Below, in pieces: positions 31,847 through 43,080 of a DNA stretch of 64,000 nucleotides. The stretch is from Fragum whitleyi (lineage: Eukaryota > Mollusca > Bivalvia > Cardiida > Cardiidae): assembly GCA_948146395.1 (NCBI GenBank), contig OX411557.1:29521236-29585235 (forward strand), written 5' to 3'. A model generated the notes under the pieces. It saw nothing but the letters and a program-made list of their open reading frames with translations, did not search any database and was not told the DNA's origin. The position numbers and the translations under genes are program-made. How positions within the stretch are numbered: the first letter of the stretch is position 1; each line of letters opens with the position of its first letter.

Positions 31847-31988
31847 CAACAATCCTATAATACTCGGAGATAATCACCAGAACCTCCCGCTCATCGTAAA
31901 AATCATCGCTGAAGCTCTACACTATGAAGTTCTCGATAAAGAGGAGGAAGTCAAAACTCGTGTGATGGGAATCGTAAAACAGATTATG
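31847..31988 (+). CDS. IPO5: Importin-5, exon M
   Basis: Completes codon 489 (Ser) and gives residues 490-536: NNPIILGDNHQNLPLIVKII then AEALHYEVLDKEEEVKTRVM and GIVKQIM. Human reads [23 protein letters not shown]...RLANVVRQ. Acceptor TATTTCAG, donor ATG|GTATGT. Confidence 0.94.
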
Positions 31989-32061
31989 GTATGTATCCAC
32001 TGATTTGGAATTAGGTTATAGGTTTTTGCTTAATTAACATTGACTCAAAATCAGGATTTTC

Positions 32062-32339
32062 ATGCCCCCATATTCATAAGATAGGGGGCATATTGTTTGA
32101 CTTGTCCATCTGATTGGTTGGTTTGTCTGTCTGCCTGAAAAATTCAACCAAAGAACTTAACATTGCTAATTATTTCAAGCATATCACACAATGCTTAATA
32201 TTTGACATGATGATAGATCACATCAATAGGCATTTGCAGAAGTCAAGATCATATGACAAAATCAAGGTCATCTGTCAAAGTCAAAGTTTAGAAAAATTTG
32301 ATGTTAAGGGGTCAATTGTGTTTGGCAATCACATCTTGT
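32062..32339 (+). mobile_element. HINE-like element, family E copy 3 (decayed)
   Basis: ATGCCCCCATATTCATAAGA...GGGGGCAT start, TTTGACATGATGATAGATCA body, and CACATCTTGT end. The CCGTC-rich stretch has decayed. Located between exons M and N. Confidence 0.68.
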
Positions 32340-32701
32340 TTCCAAATTCACCCTTGAAGTCATTCTTAGATCAGACAAAGGAGTGTTGTTGTTTTATGCC
32401 CTGTTTGAAAAGTAACTTGTAACTAGAGAATGTGTATCTTTCAATGAGGTTGCTTGGTCTTGGATTCTAAAATTTACCTTTCACCAATGATTGAAAGTTA
32501 ACCTAAGTGGGTTGAGTAGCCTTGGGCTCAGAAATGATACTGTAGTAAAAAAAAAAATAAGTAGCATTAGCATGACAGCATTACAGGAATCCATGGCTAA
32601 GTGCTACTGCCAGTTCGATTTGAGTAAGATATCATTAAAAGAGAGATTTAGCACTATCCAAAAAATCATTCACCGAGATCCTTTTCTCTTGTTGTTTTCA
32701 G

Positions 32702-32821
32702 TCAAACCAAGAAGTGATGCAAGCTACAATGTCTATTCTCAGTGACGAACAGAAAACCGCCCTAGAGGAAGGAGTGAATCGACCGAAAAAATGCACAAAA
32801 GGAGGACCCTGTTGTCAATGA
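32702..32821 (+). CDS. IPO5: Importin-5, last exon N with stop
   Basis: Residues 537-575 and the TGA stop at 32819-32821. It reads SNQEVMQATMSILSDEQKTA and then LEEGVNRPKKCTKGGPCCQ. The first part matches the human end (LSPEQQAAIQELLNSA) as the final HEAT helix. The tail after EEG is longer and cysteine-rich (CTKGGPCC), unlike the vertebrate NSA end. Acceptor TTGTTTTCAG. The tail is in frame with everything upstream, so it is probably real, but alternative last exons cannot be excluded. Confidence 0.9.
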   Translation, partial: SNQEVMQATMSILSDEQKTALEEGVNRPKKCTKGGPCCQ

Positions 32822-34029
32822 AACATTCTTACACTCAAGATGTGAATTATTCGGGTTACACCAGGGTCAGTCTTCTATGTGGACTGCTTTTTGGGAAAGC
32901 CAAAAGCATTTTCAAGCTCAAGTGCTAGAAGGTTCTCTTGTTTTTTATACTCCCTTGGAACCTTTCCTTGTCACACCAAATGAACTGGCAAGACTACATA
33001 AAAATACTGGAAGCACTATTTGAGAGTCGGTATTTATTTTGAAATAACAAAACTTATGGTTTGAAAAACAAAACAGGTGGCATAGACAAAGATCAGCCTG
33101 CACATATGTGCAGGTTGATCTTTGTCTATACCTCTTGTAGAAGCAGAAATCTTCTGGTTTCAGCATGACAAGGATCAAACACTAGGCTGTCATTATTCTT
33201 GCTGCCTGCATGCCCCAGATGTAAATTATTCATGGCTAACTTGCCTCAGTTCATCCGCTTTAGTTTGATACTTGAGTTCTTCTTCAGGGTAGATAAACCC
33301 GGAAACTATGCCACTCTCAGTTTACAAAATTATGATTAGTATTAAAACATGATATAACTTGTAAAAAAAAATAGACATACAATTATTGTTCTAACGTTCT
33401 CATGGGGTGTCATCAAAACGTTAATCATTAGAGGTTAAAAAACATCATTATAATTGCTGTTTGCATACCCAGATCTGAATATGGACAGGGTATTTTGGAT
33501 TACTTGTACAATCTTTCTGTCGTAGGTACTCATTTCAATCGTCTGGTCAAGACTATTCAAATGAGTGCCCACAACATATGGTTTTGTTCAAAAGTACAGT
33601 TTTAAACTTGACTTCCCTCCATCTTGTGTACATTATTCATGTCTATTGACATTGATTAATGATTAAGCTGATTGCAAATGAAAGTCTATGTTTTATATGG
33701 TTGTTAGAGCTTATACATGGTAAAGGCAATTACCAGTACTAAGTTTTCAACAAAAAAAAAATGCAATTTAACACTTGTAATGGTGAAAAATGCTGAAAGC
33801 TCTGGATGCACCAATGTGTTAGTCAATCCTTGAACCTTTCTGGTTTCAATATGGATAATCAGGTATATTGGTATAGACTCGGATCAGACTGCACACAGCA
33901 CATAAGTGGGGGCTGATCTCTGTTTATACTTCCTGCTAAAAAATCAATATTCTGGGCTCAGCGTAGTGTGGTTTAAAACGTTTCATTGCAGCTTGCATGC
34001 CCAAGATGTATATTACACATGTATTTATT
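32822..34029 (+). other. Importin-5 3' UTR and downstream region
   Basis: No further coding exon is seen. No perfect AATAAA lies in the first kilobase; ATTAAA at 33341-33346 is a possible poly(A) signal but is weak evidence. The stretch contains two AAGATCAGCCTGCA-type palindromic repeats (33060-33180, 33865-33955) and one GTACTCATTT...AAATGAGTGCCCAC palindrome (33525-33600). Confidence 0.5.
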
Positions 34030-34971
34030 AGTCCCCTACCGGTGTTCACACCGGAGGGGACTATAGGTTTGCCCTCCGTCTGTCCGTCCGTCTGTCCGCT
34101 CAAATCTGGATCCCGCGATAACTTAATAACTAAGCAAGCGTTTTTGATGAAAGTTGGTATATGACTAGATGGCAATGTGTAGATTATGCACATCATTTTG
34201 TTTTTCGACTTAAATTGAGGTTGCTATGGTTACAGAAATAGTGAAAATATGGCCAAAAATGGGATCCTGCGATAAGATAATAACTAAGCAAACTAGTTTG
34301 ATGAGACTTGGTATATGACTATATGGCAATGTGTAGATTATGCACATCATTTTATTTTTGTTTTTAGACTAAAATTGTTGTTGCTATGGTTACGGAAATA
34401 GTGAAAATATGGCAAAAAATATTGGATCCTGCGATAAGTTAATAAGTAAGCAAGCTAATTTGACGAGACTTGGTATATGACTAGATGGCAATGTGTAGAT
34501 TATGCACATCATTTTATCTTTGTTCTTTGACAAAAAGTGCGGTTGCTATGGTAACGGAAATAGTGAAAATATGGCAAAAAATGGATCCTGCAATAGATTA
34601 ATAACTAAGCAAGCTAACTTGATGAAACCTGTTTTAAAATGTAAAAAAAATTTATAAGCCATGTTAGTCAGGGTGGTGATGCAGCAGTATTAATCACCTC
34701 CAGTGAAAGTTCTCATTTCTTACCAACAAGACTGAAGAAAAACATCTTGGATCAGACAAGGTAACTGTTATTGATACTATTTCTTGCATCTGTCTATTGC
34801 TTGCATGAATTGTATAGTGGGCACAGCAGAGACAACAACTCATGTAAGTCTTGTTTAACCCTTTCCAAAACAAGACCTGGTTTTGACGTCCCTGATAGAA
34901 TTGGTGTGGGAAAACATTGAGACAAACAAAGCCAGTAGGGGACTTATGTCCATGTCCAACATGGCTCTTGT
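34030..34971 (+). mobile_element. HINE-like element, family C, ~150-bp tandem units
   Basis: Starts AGTCCCCTACCGGTGTTCAC, with an ACCGGTGTTCACACCGG hairpin and GTCTGTCCGTCCGTCTGTCC. Three to four units contain GATCCTGCGATAAGTTAATA, GGCAATGTGTAGATTATGCA and TATGGTTAC. It ends GTAGGGGACT, a CATGTCCAACATG hairpin and GCTCTTGT. The start AGTCCCCTAC is the exact inverse of GTAGGGGACT. The 34640-34930 stretch inside is not repeat unit and may be a secondary insertion. Confidence 0.82.
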
Positions 34972-36687
34972 ATTTTAACTGCATTTGCTCACCAGTTACA
35001 GTTTGATGTATCGACTCATCTGAAAATATAAACTCATTGTTTGTGCTGGAATAAATTCTGCCTAAAGTCTGTACAAACCAAGGGCTGAAAGTACCAACTG
35101 TTGGTCAAAATGTCATTTGGAAAGTTAACTTTATAGACAAATCTGGTTTTGAAGTTACATTTAGGGTGGTTTAGGCCAAGATCAAACTGCACATATGTGC
35201 AGGCTGACTTTTGAAAGTACCTCCTGTCTTAACATTCATCCAGCATGACACAAGCTAACACATGTTAGAGTGAATGAAAAAATAATAAATGAAAATATTT
35301 AAGAAAAGCGCATTCCCTTTCATATTGACTGGGTGCAAACTATTTCAACGCCTATTGCAAGATAACAAAATCTAGACTTATCTTAATGAAGGAAGTTGCT
35401 ATGAAAACTCAAAATTTGCTGAATTTGGAAATTTAAGACAAAGACCGTTTAGATACAACTGTGTGAAGATGTTAGTTAAAATGCAACCTATCACAAAGTT
35501 TGAATCATAAGTTAGAGTCATATCCAGATTTAAGTTTCTGTTCGAGGTGTCAGCACAAAACTAATTTATGTGCCTATACATTTATAGGCACTTACAATAC
35601 TATTGCACTGACCCCTTAATATATAGGAACTTAAAATAGTTATGTTTCTGACCTCTCAGGTTTGTTTACCCTACTGCTCCTTTGAATAAAACTGTGACAA
35701 AAGCATGGAATTGTTCCTTTATAAATTCTGTTATTGTCACAATATTTGTTTATCTGCATTTTTAAGCGTGTGGTTTTGGGGTTAAAATGCCGTTAAAGTG
35801 CTTTTTATACATGAATGATTGTTTGTTCGAACATAAACTATGCTATTTGAATATAATACACTCATGAAATTATACTTGCAGACTTGTCATTTTGAACCAC
35901 ATCCCTCTGTTGATCCATTACCAGATGAAAACATTTTCGACTGGTCCAACTTCAAAGAACCTGCAGATCATAATTTTAATGCCCCACATAGATTGTGGCC
36001 TTAATCATTTGTTTTTGCCCTGTCTAATTTTCTGTAAATACCCCCCCCCCCCCCCCCAAAAAAAAAAAATAGTAATAATAATAAAATGAAAATAAAATTT
36101 CACATAACTTTTGATTGATTATTTAAAACTTTCATATTTCACATGAAAATTACGTGTAATACGATTTTTCCGTTAGTACTAGGTTCAAGGTAATATTTTC
36201 AAGGTTTCAACAACCCTAACTTCTGAATAGTTAGTTATAGTGTTCATTATTCACGTATGTATTGCTTGTGACAGACCTTTGTGTTTGTACCTACTTCAAG
36301 GGGCAAATATATGTGTCAAATTTAAACTTCTAAATTGTCCTTTACTTTGGAATGCTAGGCAATATTTCAAAATGAAACTTAAACTATCCATACATTTTGA
36401 ATCGAAAGTTAAAAAGTCTTGATATTTCACACGTGTACCGTGTTTTCCAGACATACAGGCCCGGCCGTCTTTTTCACCATATATGAATTGAAAATTTCCA
36501 AAAGATAGCTTTACCCTTATGTTAAAGATACATATCATTTCTCAGAAAGGGATTTGCATTGACGTTACGAGCCTAAGAGAGCATATTTTTGGAGGTAACT
36601 AACTTACTTTAAATCTTTATCTTAATTAGGGGGTCGCTTCCCTTGTACAATGGGACTTTAATATGTCATGTTCTTTTTCCACGGTAG

Positions 36688-36962
36688 CAGCCGTCATAGC
36701 GCAGTTGGTATCGCGTCGGACTATCTATCAAGAGGTCCCGGGTTCGATCCTTGACGGCGGCACTCATTCTTTCCGACTATTGTCTCTCACCAATGGGTTG
36801 ATAATCATAGACCTATGTGAGATAGCAGCTTGGGGCTAGGAAAGGATGTAATGGTAGAACTGGTGAGAGAAATACCAGGAATCCATTGTTAGTTGCTCCA
36901 GCCGCCGCGATATAACTGAAAAAATGTTGAAAGCTGCATAAAACTCTTATTTCATCAATCAA
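36688..36962 (+). mobile_element. tRNA-derived SINE, family 1, full length
   Basis: The head has A box (AGCGCAGTTGGTATCG) and B box (GGGTTCGATCC). The body follows: TGTGAGATAGCAGCTTGGGG, ACCAGGAATCCATTGTTAG, CGCCGCGATATAACTG. The target duplication is 16 bp with one mismatch (36672-36687 and 36963-36978). The head is too decayed in pairing to be a working tRNA. Confidence 0.88.
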
Positions 36963-37378
36963 TCTTTTCCCACGGTAGTTTCTGTCCATAATTTTGAACT
37001 CTGCAGATTTTACAGGACAGTTAGCCGGGGTTTCCGTTACTGAAAGGTCATGAAGCCTCAAGCACCCTTAGTCTTAAAATTAATTGATTAGAGGGACATA
37101 TAAGTGGGGGTAAACCCTACGTCTCGAGACTATTCAAATGATTACCCACAACATAGGTGTTGGCAAAAGTAAGATCTTGAGTCCATTTTACCCCCATAGC
37201 GTTTGTATAAGTTAAGAACCCTTTGGCATTTTCTCAAAATAAAGAAAAAAATGTGTATTCTGTGTTATTAATGAACTGACAGGGCGTGGCTTAGCCGTGA
37301 CGTAATTTGGCCAGTTTACTTTTCAATAGTAAGCTGAATTACCTTAACCTTAAGGAAGTGGCTAGCCGTACGGGTGCT

Positions 37379-37662
37379 AAGAGCATTTATGTTTCCTCTA
37401 CACGCATACCAAATTTCTCGGCGAAAGATCCACATAAAGCGAAGATATTCGTACTTTTATTGGTCTGGGTAGCGGAAAATATGATAACAAGACACCCCCT
37501 ATCACAAATTCTGGTGTCGATTTCCAATCGAAAATAAATCAGGGGGTGTCTAGTAATCATATTTTTCGCTACCCAGGCCAATAAAAGTACGAATATCTTC
37601 GCTTTATGTGGATCTTTTGCCGAGAAATTTGGAATGTGTGTAGAGGAAACATGAATGCTCTT
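37379..37662. repeat. Long inverted repeat, 121-bp arms
   Basis: The arm at 37379-37500 (AAGAGCATTTATGTTTCCTC ... GACACCCCCT) is the inverse of 37540-37662 with about eight differences, roughly 93% identity. The spacer is about 40 bp. Transcribed from either strand it would fold into a long hairpin RNA. Open frames on both strands (37307-37537 and 37387-37704) read through it and mirror each other, so they are a by-product. Confidence 0.9.
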
Positions 37663-38282
37663 GGACAAACCCAAACAATGAAGAATAGTCAGGTTGTTTG
37701 ACAAAAAATTAATGACAAACCTAAAACACGAGCAAAGTCACTCACTCCTAGGGCTAGAACTCGCTCATTTTGCTTAGTTGTTACCCTCCCCTTTTATTTC
37801 CTAAAAGAAGAACCATTTATCTCGACAGCGATACTAAAAATTGAAATGAAAATGATTATTTTGGTTTACAAATCAGTAAAAAAAAACTTGCCCCACCGTT
37901 AGTTCCATGTCAAAAAAATCGATCAGGTGTCCATGAACCTTCTGGTGTCGGCGTGGCACGTTATACCCTGTGATGACTGAATAGTCTTTCTACCTCACTG
38001 GATTTTCTCTTTGAAGTACATTTATTTATAGACAATTGAATCAATGTCAGTTTCATTAATGAGATGGGCGACTCGAACCTTGTAAGGTTATACTACAATT
38101 ATTCAGAGGTTCTAGCCGCTCATGATAAATCATCTACATATGCCGTGTCACGAAATTTATTTCAAAAGAATGTCACAACACCTTTTGGTCCTAGTTTAAA
38201 CGTGACGGAATTTATTTGGTTTTTCCGATCTTCAGAAATTCCTCCGTTTATTTACGTAGTATTTAATGATAGCGTATGTACA

Positions 38283-38511
38283 TTAACCCTTTGCTGTTTA
38301 ATCCCTGCTTTTTACGTGTCTGTGATTTTATGATTGAGAAAACATTGTGAAAAAAGAAGAAATTGCTACTGACAAGCAATTTCTTCTTTATCCACACTAT
38401 TTTCCACCCTACTGAATGGTTATTTTTCAAGTTAAATCCACTTTAAATTTTCGTCTGCAAAACCTTTGAATTTGGACAGGTCCAAAATTTTGTAAAACAG
38501 GAAAGTGTTAA
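38283..38511 (+). repeat. TTAA-ended MITE, copy 1
   Basis: TTAACCCTTTGCTGTTTAAT at the left and CAGGAAAGTGTTAA at the right. It has the centre palindrome AAGAAGAAATTGCT...AGCAATTTCTTCTT. It is the inverse-orientation sister of 40433-40660. TTAA at each edge suggests a piggyBac-type element. Confidence 0.8.
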
Positions 38512-39183
38512 AAAAAATCACACGTAGAATTTCGAATGACGTGGCACGAATAAAGTTGGTTCGCGTTACATGACATGACGCCGAGTTAGGTTGCAGGGAT
38601 CGTGAGTTTGAATCCTCGCTCGACTTTAAATATCGTGAGTTCGAACCCTGGCGAACTTTTAGACAAAATTAACCACCATGATAAACTAGACGACACTTCA
38701 TTTAAGTCTGATTTAAAATCAAAGATCTAGCTGTCGACAATTCATGGAGGAAAGAATAGGGGGAACTTGCCTTTTTGGTAAGAAAATATTGGGATAAATG
38801 AAGAAAATTCTTTGTGTAAGCGGTTTCTTCCTTTTCGACGATGATTTCTTCTGTGGTTATTGAAAGGCATTGAAATATGATAAGATTTCAAAGTGTTAGT
38901 TTTTTAAATCTGAATATCGTTAATTTTGTATTCCGATGTCTTGGAAATTCCCCGGGAAACCTTCGCATCTTTTGCATAATCGTGTGTAACTGGATAAATT
39001 CACTATAAAGAGCCTAATTTATTAGTCTGGTTTATTTTGGAATTTGAACCCTTTACTGGATAGTTTCAATGTTTTCTTTTCCTTAAAAAAGAATTCAATC
39101 TACTCTCGGTTGTTTTCGGAGTAAAAACAGCAATATTCTTGTTGCCATGCAAAATTATCTGGAAATACATTATGGTCTTTTAT

Positions 39184-40120
39184 CTCACCTGAATACAAAT
39201 TGCTTAAGATGATCAAATGCGATCACTCATCGTCCGTCAGTTCGTCAATAATTTCTTTATACATCGTCTCCCCCTTAACCTTTGGGCCAATCAATCTGAA
39301 ACGAGACAGGAATGTTCCTTGGGTGAAGCTCTACAAAAGTTGTTAAACTAATTTAATTCCGTCTTAAAGCCAATCAAGGTGAAACTTGGTAGAGATGTTT
39401 CTTGGGTGAGGCTCCACCAAAGTAGTTAAAAGAATTTTTATTCCATCAAAAGCCATAGTTTCAATGGAAACAGAAATGCTGAAAATAGCCGATAATCATA
39501 GAATTTGATTTTTGATTTGAATTGGGGTTTTACGTCGCTTTCAACAATCTCTCAGTTATATCGCGACGACTGGAGCACCTAACGATGGATTCCTGGTATT
39601 TCTCACACCAGTACTACCACCATATCCCTTTCCTAGCCTCCAGTTGCTATTCCACATAGGTTTACGATTATCTACCCATTGGTTGAAGACAAATGTCGGA
39701 AAGGATAAGTGCCGCGGCCGGGGATCGAACCCGTGCGAATATAGACCCCTGGATTAGAAGTCCGGTGCGCTACCAACTGCGCTATTGCCGCGGCTCGATA
39801 ATCATAGAAAAAAAATCATCTCCCATTGGGCAAATTAATCTGAATTTTGCAAGGGATGTTCCTTAGATGAAGCTCTGCCGAAGTTGTTAAAAGAATTTAA
39901 TCTTATCAAAAACTCTAGTTGCCATGGTAACAGAAAGACCAATAACTGCCAAAAATCTTAGGAAAAAAATCATCCACTTCTAAATCATAGGGCCAGTCAA
40001 TCTGAAACTAGGTAGGGCTGTTCCTACCTATGTTCCACGGCAACAGAATTGCCGACAATTCACGAAAAATCATGGAAAAAAATATTCTCCTATATTTCCT
40101 AAAATATATTGATCACAAAG
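39184..40120 (+). mobile_element. Decayed family A-like element split by a SINE
   Basis: It starts ATCTCACCTGAATACAAATT, a decayed version of AGCTCACCTGAGCAC. Then come CATCGTCCGTCAG and about five diverged units of 130-145 bp (AATCTGAAAC...TGTTCCTTGGGTGAAGCTC). The 3' end is not identifiable, so the right limit is approximate. Confidence 0.55.
39504..39795 (-). mobile_element. tRNA-derived SINE, family 1, full length, minus strand
   Basis: Minus-strand head GCCGCGGCAATAGCGCAGTT and B box GGGTTCGATCCCCGG, then the standard body and a (TCAAA)-rich tail at the left. An exact 14-bp target duplication, CGATAATCATAGAA, lies at 39490-39503 and 39796-39809. It interrupts the decayed family A element. 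Confidence 0.92.
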
Positions 40121-40432
40121 GGATGTTTTGGAAACTACGCTCAATTTGACATGTCGCTTTCAACCTCTTCGAATTTGGACCAGTCCCACATTTTGTCGTC
40201 TGGTAAAAGGGTTACAGAACCTACTATGAATGTGGAATCTTAACTGTTAGGTAATTATCTCGTGTCACGATTGTTTCGGTAATTATGTAACGCCTAAAAC
40301 TGTATTATGCATCTAGTGCAAGGCATGTATGCAATCTGTAATATTCTTATGATGCTGTACCCTTACCGGCAATTTTACTCTTGTCGGCCTCTAGTTGATA
40401 TCAATTTATGGCAGTTCGATCGCTTCGACAGC

Positions 40433-40660
40433 TTAACCCTTTCCTGTTTTACAAAATTTTGGACCCGACCAAATTCAAAGGTTTTGCAGACGAAAACTTA
40501 AAGTGGATTTAATTTGAAAAATAACCATTCAGTAGGGTAGAAAATAGTGTGAAAAAAGAAGAAATTGCTTGTCAGAAGCAATTTCTTCTTTTTCACAATG
40601 TTTTCTCAATCATAAAATCACAGGTACGTAAAAAGCAGGGATTAAACAGCAAAGGGTTAA
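40433..40660 (-). repeat. TTAA-ended MITE, copy 2
   Basis: Inverse copy of 38283-38511: TTAACCCTTTCCTGTTTTAC at the left and GCAGGGATTAAACAGCAAAGGGTTAA-type end at the right. About 85-90% identical by eye over the whole length, including the AATTTCTTCTTTTTCACA centre. Confidence 0.8.
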
Positions 40661-40805
40661 AGAGTTGCTCTCGAATACTCGATCCAGCTGTGCTTTCAGA
40701 ATGACAAAGCACAGAATTCCAACTATTCCCCGCTCTGCATGCAAGTACATGTGCAAAGACGGGTGTAATTAGAAACTGTTTTGTGCTTCATGAACGCAGG
40801 GCTGA

Positions 40806-40992
40806 TGTTTTCACGTCCCTGGGAGAGAGGCAGTGGTTTAAACCCACTGCTACCCAATCAATTTTACGACTGGGTGAACTGGGGCTGGCTTATTTAAGTG
40901 CTTGCCCATAAACACAACCCGGCGACGTTGTGATTTGAACCCGCGACTCCCATGTCACGAGTCGAGTGTCGGTATCACTAGGCCACCGAGGC
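40806..40992 (-). mobile_element. tRNA-derived SINE, family 2, minus strand
   Basis: On the minus strand the head reads CTGCCTCGGTGGCCTAGTGA with B box GGTTCAAATCACAACG-like at 40927-40945. The body shares CAGTCGTAAAATTGATTGGG and the GGGTAGCAGTGGGTT phrase with 19850-20081. Confidence 0.68.
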
Positions 40993-41879
40993 AGTCGGCC
41001 ACTCGTTCGAAAACTGACCTTTTTAAATCTCAATGTTCAATAACATATAGAGGATTTCTGTTTAAGGGGTTCAAACTCACTATTAGATAGGGTTTTACCC
41101 CTATTTATACCAACTTGGTGGTCACTGGAAAATGAAATATTTATTCTAAAGAGAGGTGATTCCACGAATTGCGCGTCTGCATCCGTTGTCGTTGAAGGTG
41201 AAAAATTCGAGGAGTGAGATCAACAGCTAATGTAAGGATTAGAAAAAAAGACTGGTCCTTTGGAGAGGAAAATAAGGGGTAAATGAAAAAAAAATACATA
41301 CCATTAGCAATTTCTTCGTTTTCCACAATGTTTTATTCTGTGACTTCTTCATTTAGAGATGTGAAAAATACGACCTTTTCTTAAAAAGAATCCGGGTTTC
41401 CGATCTGCATAAAGTAACATTTTTAAATCGGAGATTTATACCGGTTTCCAGAAATCCAGTCTGTTTGACCCACTACGTTTTTACCTTTATCTTCTGAGCA
41501 ATGTGTTCAAACCAAATAATGTGTTTTCAAACACCGAAGAAACGGCCTTTTCAGTCACAATCTACAAACTTTGTTTTTATCTTATTTACTTTTCGACAAA
41601 AAGAGAAGATGCTAATACAAAATTTGATGTAATTTTCGCTTTTAGTAATTACCAGTTAGTATTTTCAGTGTTTATAACAAGATTTTCGGTTGAGTGAAGG
41701 AGTTGAAACGTACAATAGGTTAACTGTAAAATAAATTTGTAGCACTTACAATATTACTACTCTGATTTTTTTCTCGAACGGTCATTTACCAGTTGTAGGG
41801 CTGACAACCAATCAAATTCTGTTATGATTATCACTCGGTCAAAACCCACGCGTAAATTCACACCACGTGGTAGATGATG

Positions 41880-43075
41880 CAATGGATATCGTCTGCTCGA
41901 AATGTGTCAATTAAGTTGTTTGTCATTGGTCAATAGTCGTCTGCACTCAAACAGGGAGCGTGGGAAGTTTACTTTTTGTTCGCATGGTGGGTACTGTTGA
42001 CTATGCATTAACAAATAGAAATAATTTTGTAATTTTGAAATATTTGATTTCAATGAGCACTCTGATCACGCTCCAATCCTATTTACAATAAATTCAAATT
42101 TGAGTATGAAGAAAAATTATTCAACAACAAATAAACCGACAAAAACATACGATAAACTGATATAGGATAGCAGTAGGAGCGATCTATTTTTAGAATAACC
42201 CATGAATAATTATAGAGTGCTGCTAGATTTAATCGATTGGTCAGAAACCAAAGATATAAATAGCATAGTTGCCGATTTCACGTGTTTCTTGAGGGAAAAT
42301 GCATTTATAGTATTTGGGAAAACCCAATGCTTGAAAAACAAACATGTTGGTAATCAAAATTGTAAATACAGTCGACATTGCTCGAGCGACCACGTTTATT
42401 AAGCGACCAATTCTACTAAGCGACCACCGTAAAAAGTCCCTTCACTGTAAGCAAAATCTCTGAAAAAAGATGACATTCTTTACGAAAAAATTGTTATTAT
42501 TGATTCTTATGATGTTGGAGCCCATTAGAATCGTCTCAATAAGGCGATTTTAATGGGTTTGAACATCATAGGATCCAGTACGACTTGACCGACAATTTTT
42601 AAATGCTATCAAAATGAACACTCACGTTTATCATGGCATTTTGTATTAAGCGACCATTCCCATAAACGACCGCTTTTTTGTGGTCCCCTCAGTGGTCGCT
42701 GAACACAAGTTTTACTGTAGTTTAATGAAAAATGTTTTGTTGCTAAACAGGCTTTTAAACTCTAGAGAGAGGAATAATATTAACAGACAAGCTTTTAGCT
42801 TGGCGTGTGCTCATTATAACAACGTAAAAAAATCTGCTAAGAAATAATTTAGACTAGCAGTGGGCTATCGAATCAGCAAACTTTCAAAATCGGACCCACG
42901 AGGTTGGACGAGCTGGCGATGTCCTCGAAAAGATGAAGTGTTAAGACAAAAAACTCACAAATTGGGCAAATATTTTACCAACTTTTATTGTCAAAATTTG
43001 AGCCCTTTTGATTGGCGAACTATTGCACTATCCCAGCCTCTCAAAGATGTCCGATTTACAGTGCTGACAGTACTT
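41880..43075 (+). pseudogene. Broken LINE (non-LTR retrotransposon) fragment
   Basis: Translated piecewise, 41884-41990 gives NGYRLLEMCQLSCLSLVNSR and GKFTFCSHGG. The next frame gives TVDYALTNRN, and 42040-42100 gives DFNEHSDHAPILFTIN. These match the C-terminal part of an AP-type endonuclease domain in order, including the SDHAPI catalytic motif. Downstream, 42780-42835 encodes RERNNINRQAFSLACAHYNN, the basic linker towards reverse transcriptase. Stops (42162, 42845) and at least one frameshift make it dead, and a MITE splits it (42367-42719). No reverse transcriptase core is present. Confidence 0.82.
42367..42719. repeat. Tc1/mariner-type MITE inside the LINE
   Basis: TACAGTCGACATTGCTCGAG at the left and AACACAAGTTTTACTGTA at the right, with GAGCGACCACG and GTGGTCGCTGA facing inward. 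TA flanks both sides. A further internal palindrome, ATTAGAATCGTCTCAA...GGCGATTTTAATGGG, is at 42528-42558. The flanking LINE frame resumes on the far side. Confidence 0.8.
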
Positions 43076-43080
43076 TGATT

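Noticed and set aside
36041..36070. Long poly-C/poly-A run as a functional element
   Set aside because: A simple homopolymer junction with no other structure; likely replication slippage.
37307..37704. Opposed frames of 76 and 105 residues with the same peptide phrases
   Set aside because: Both arise from the long inverted repeat being open in corresponding frames on each strand.
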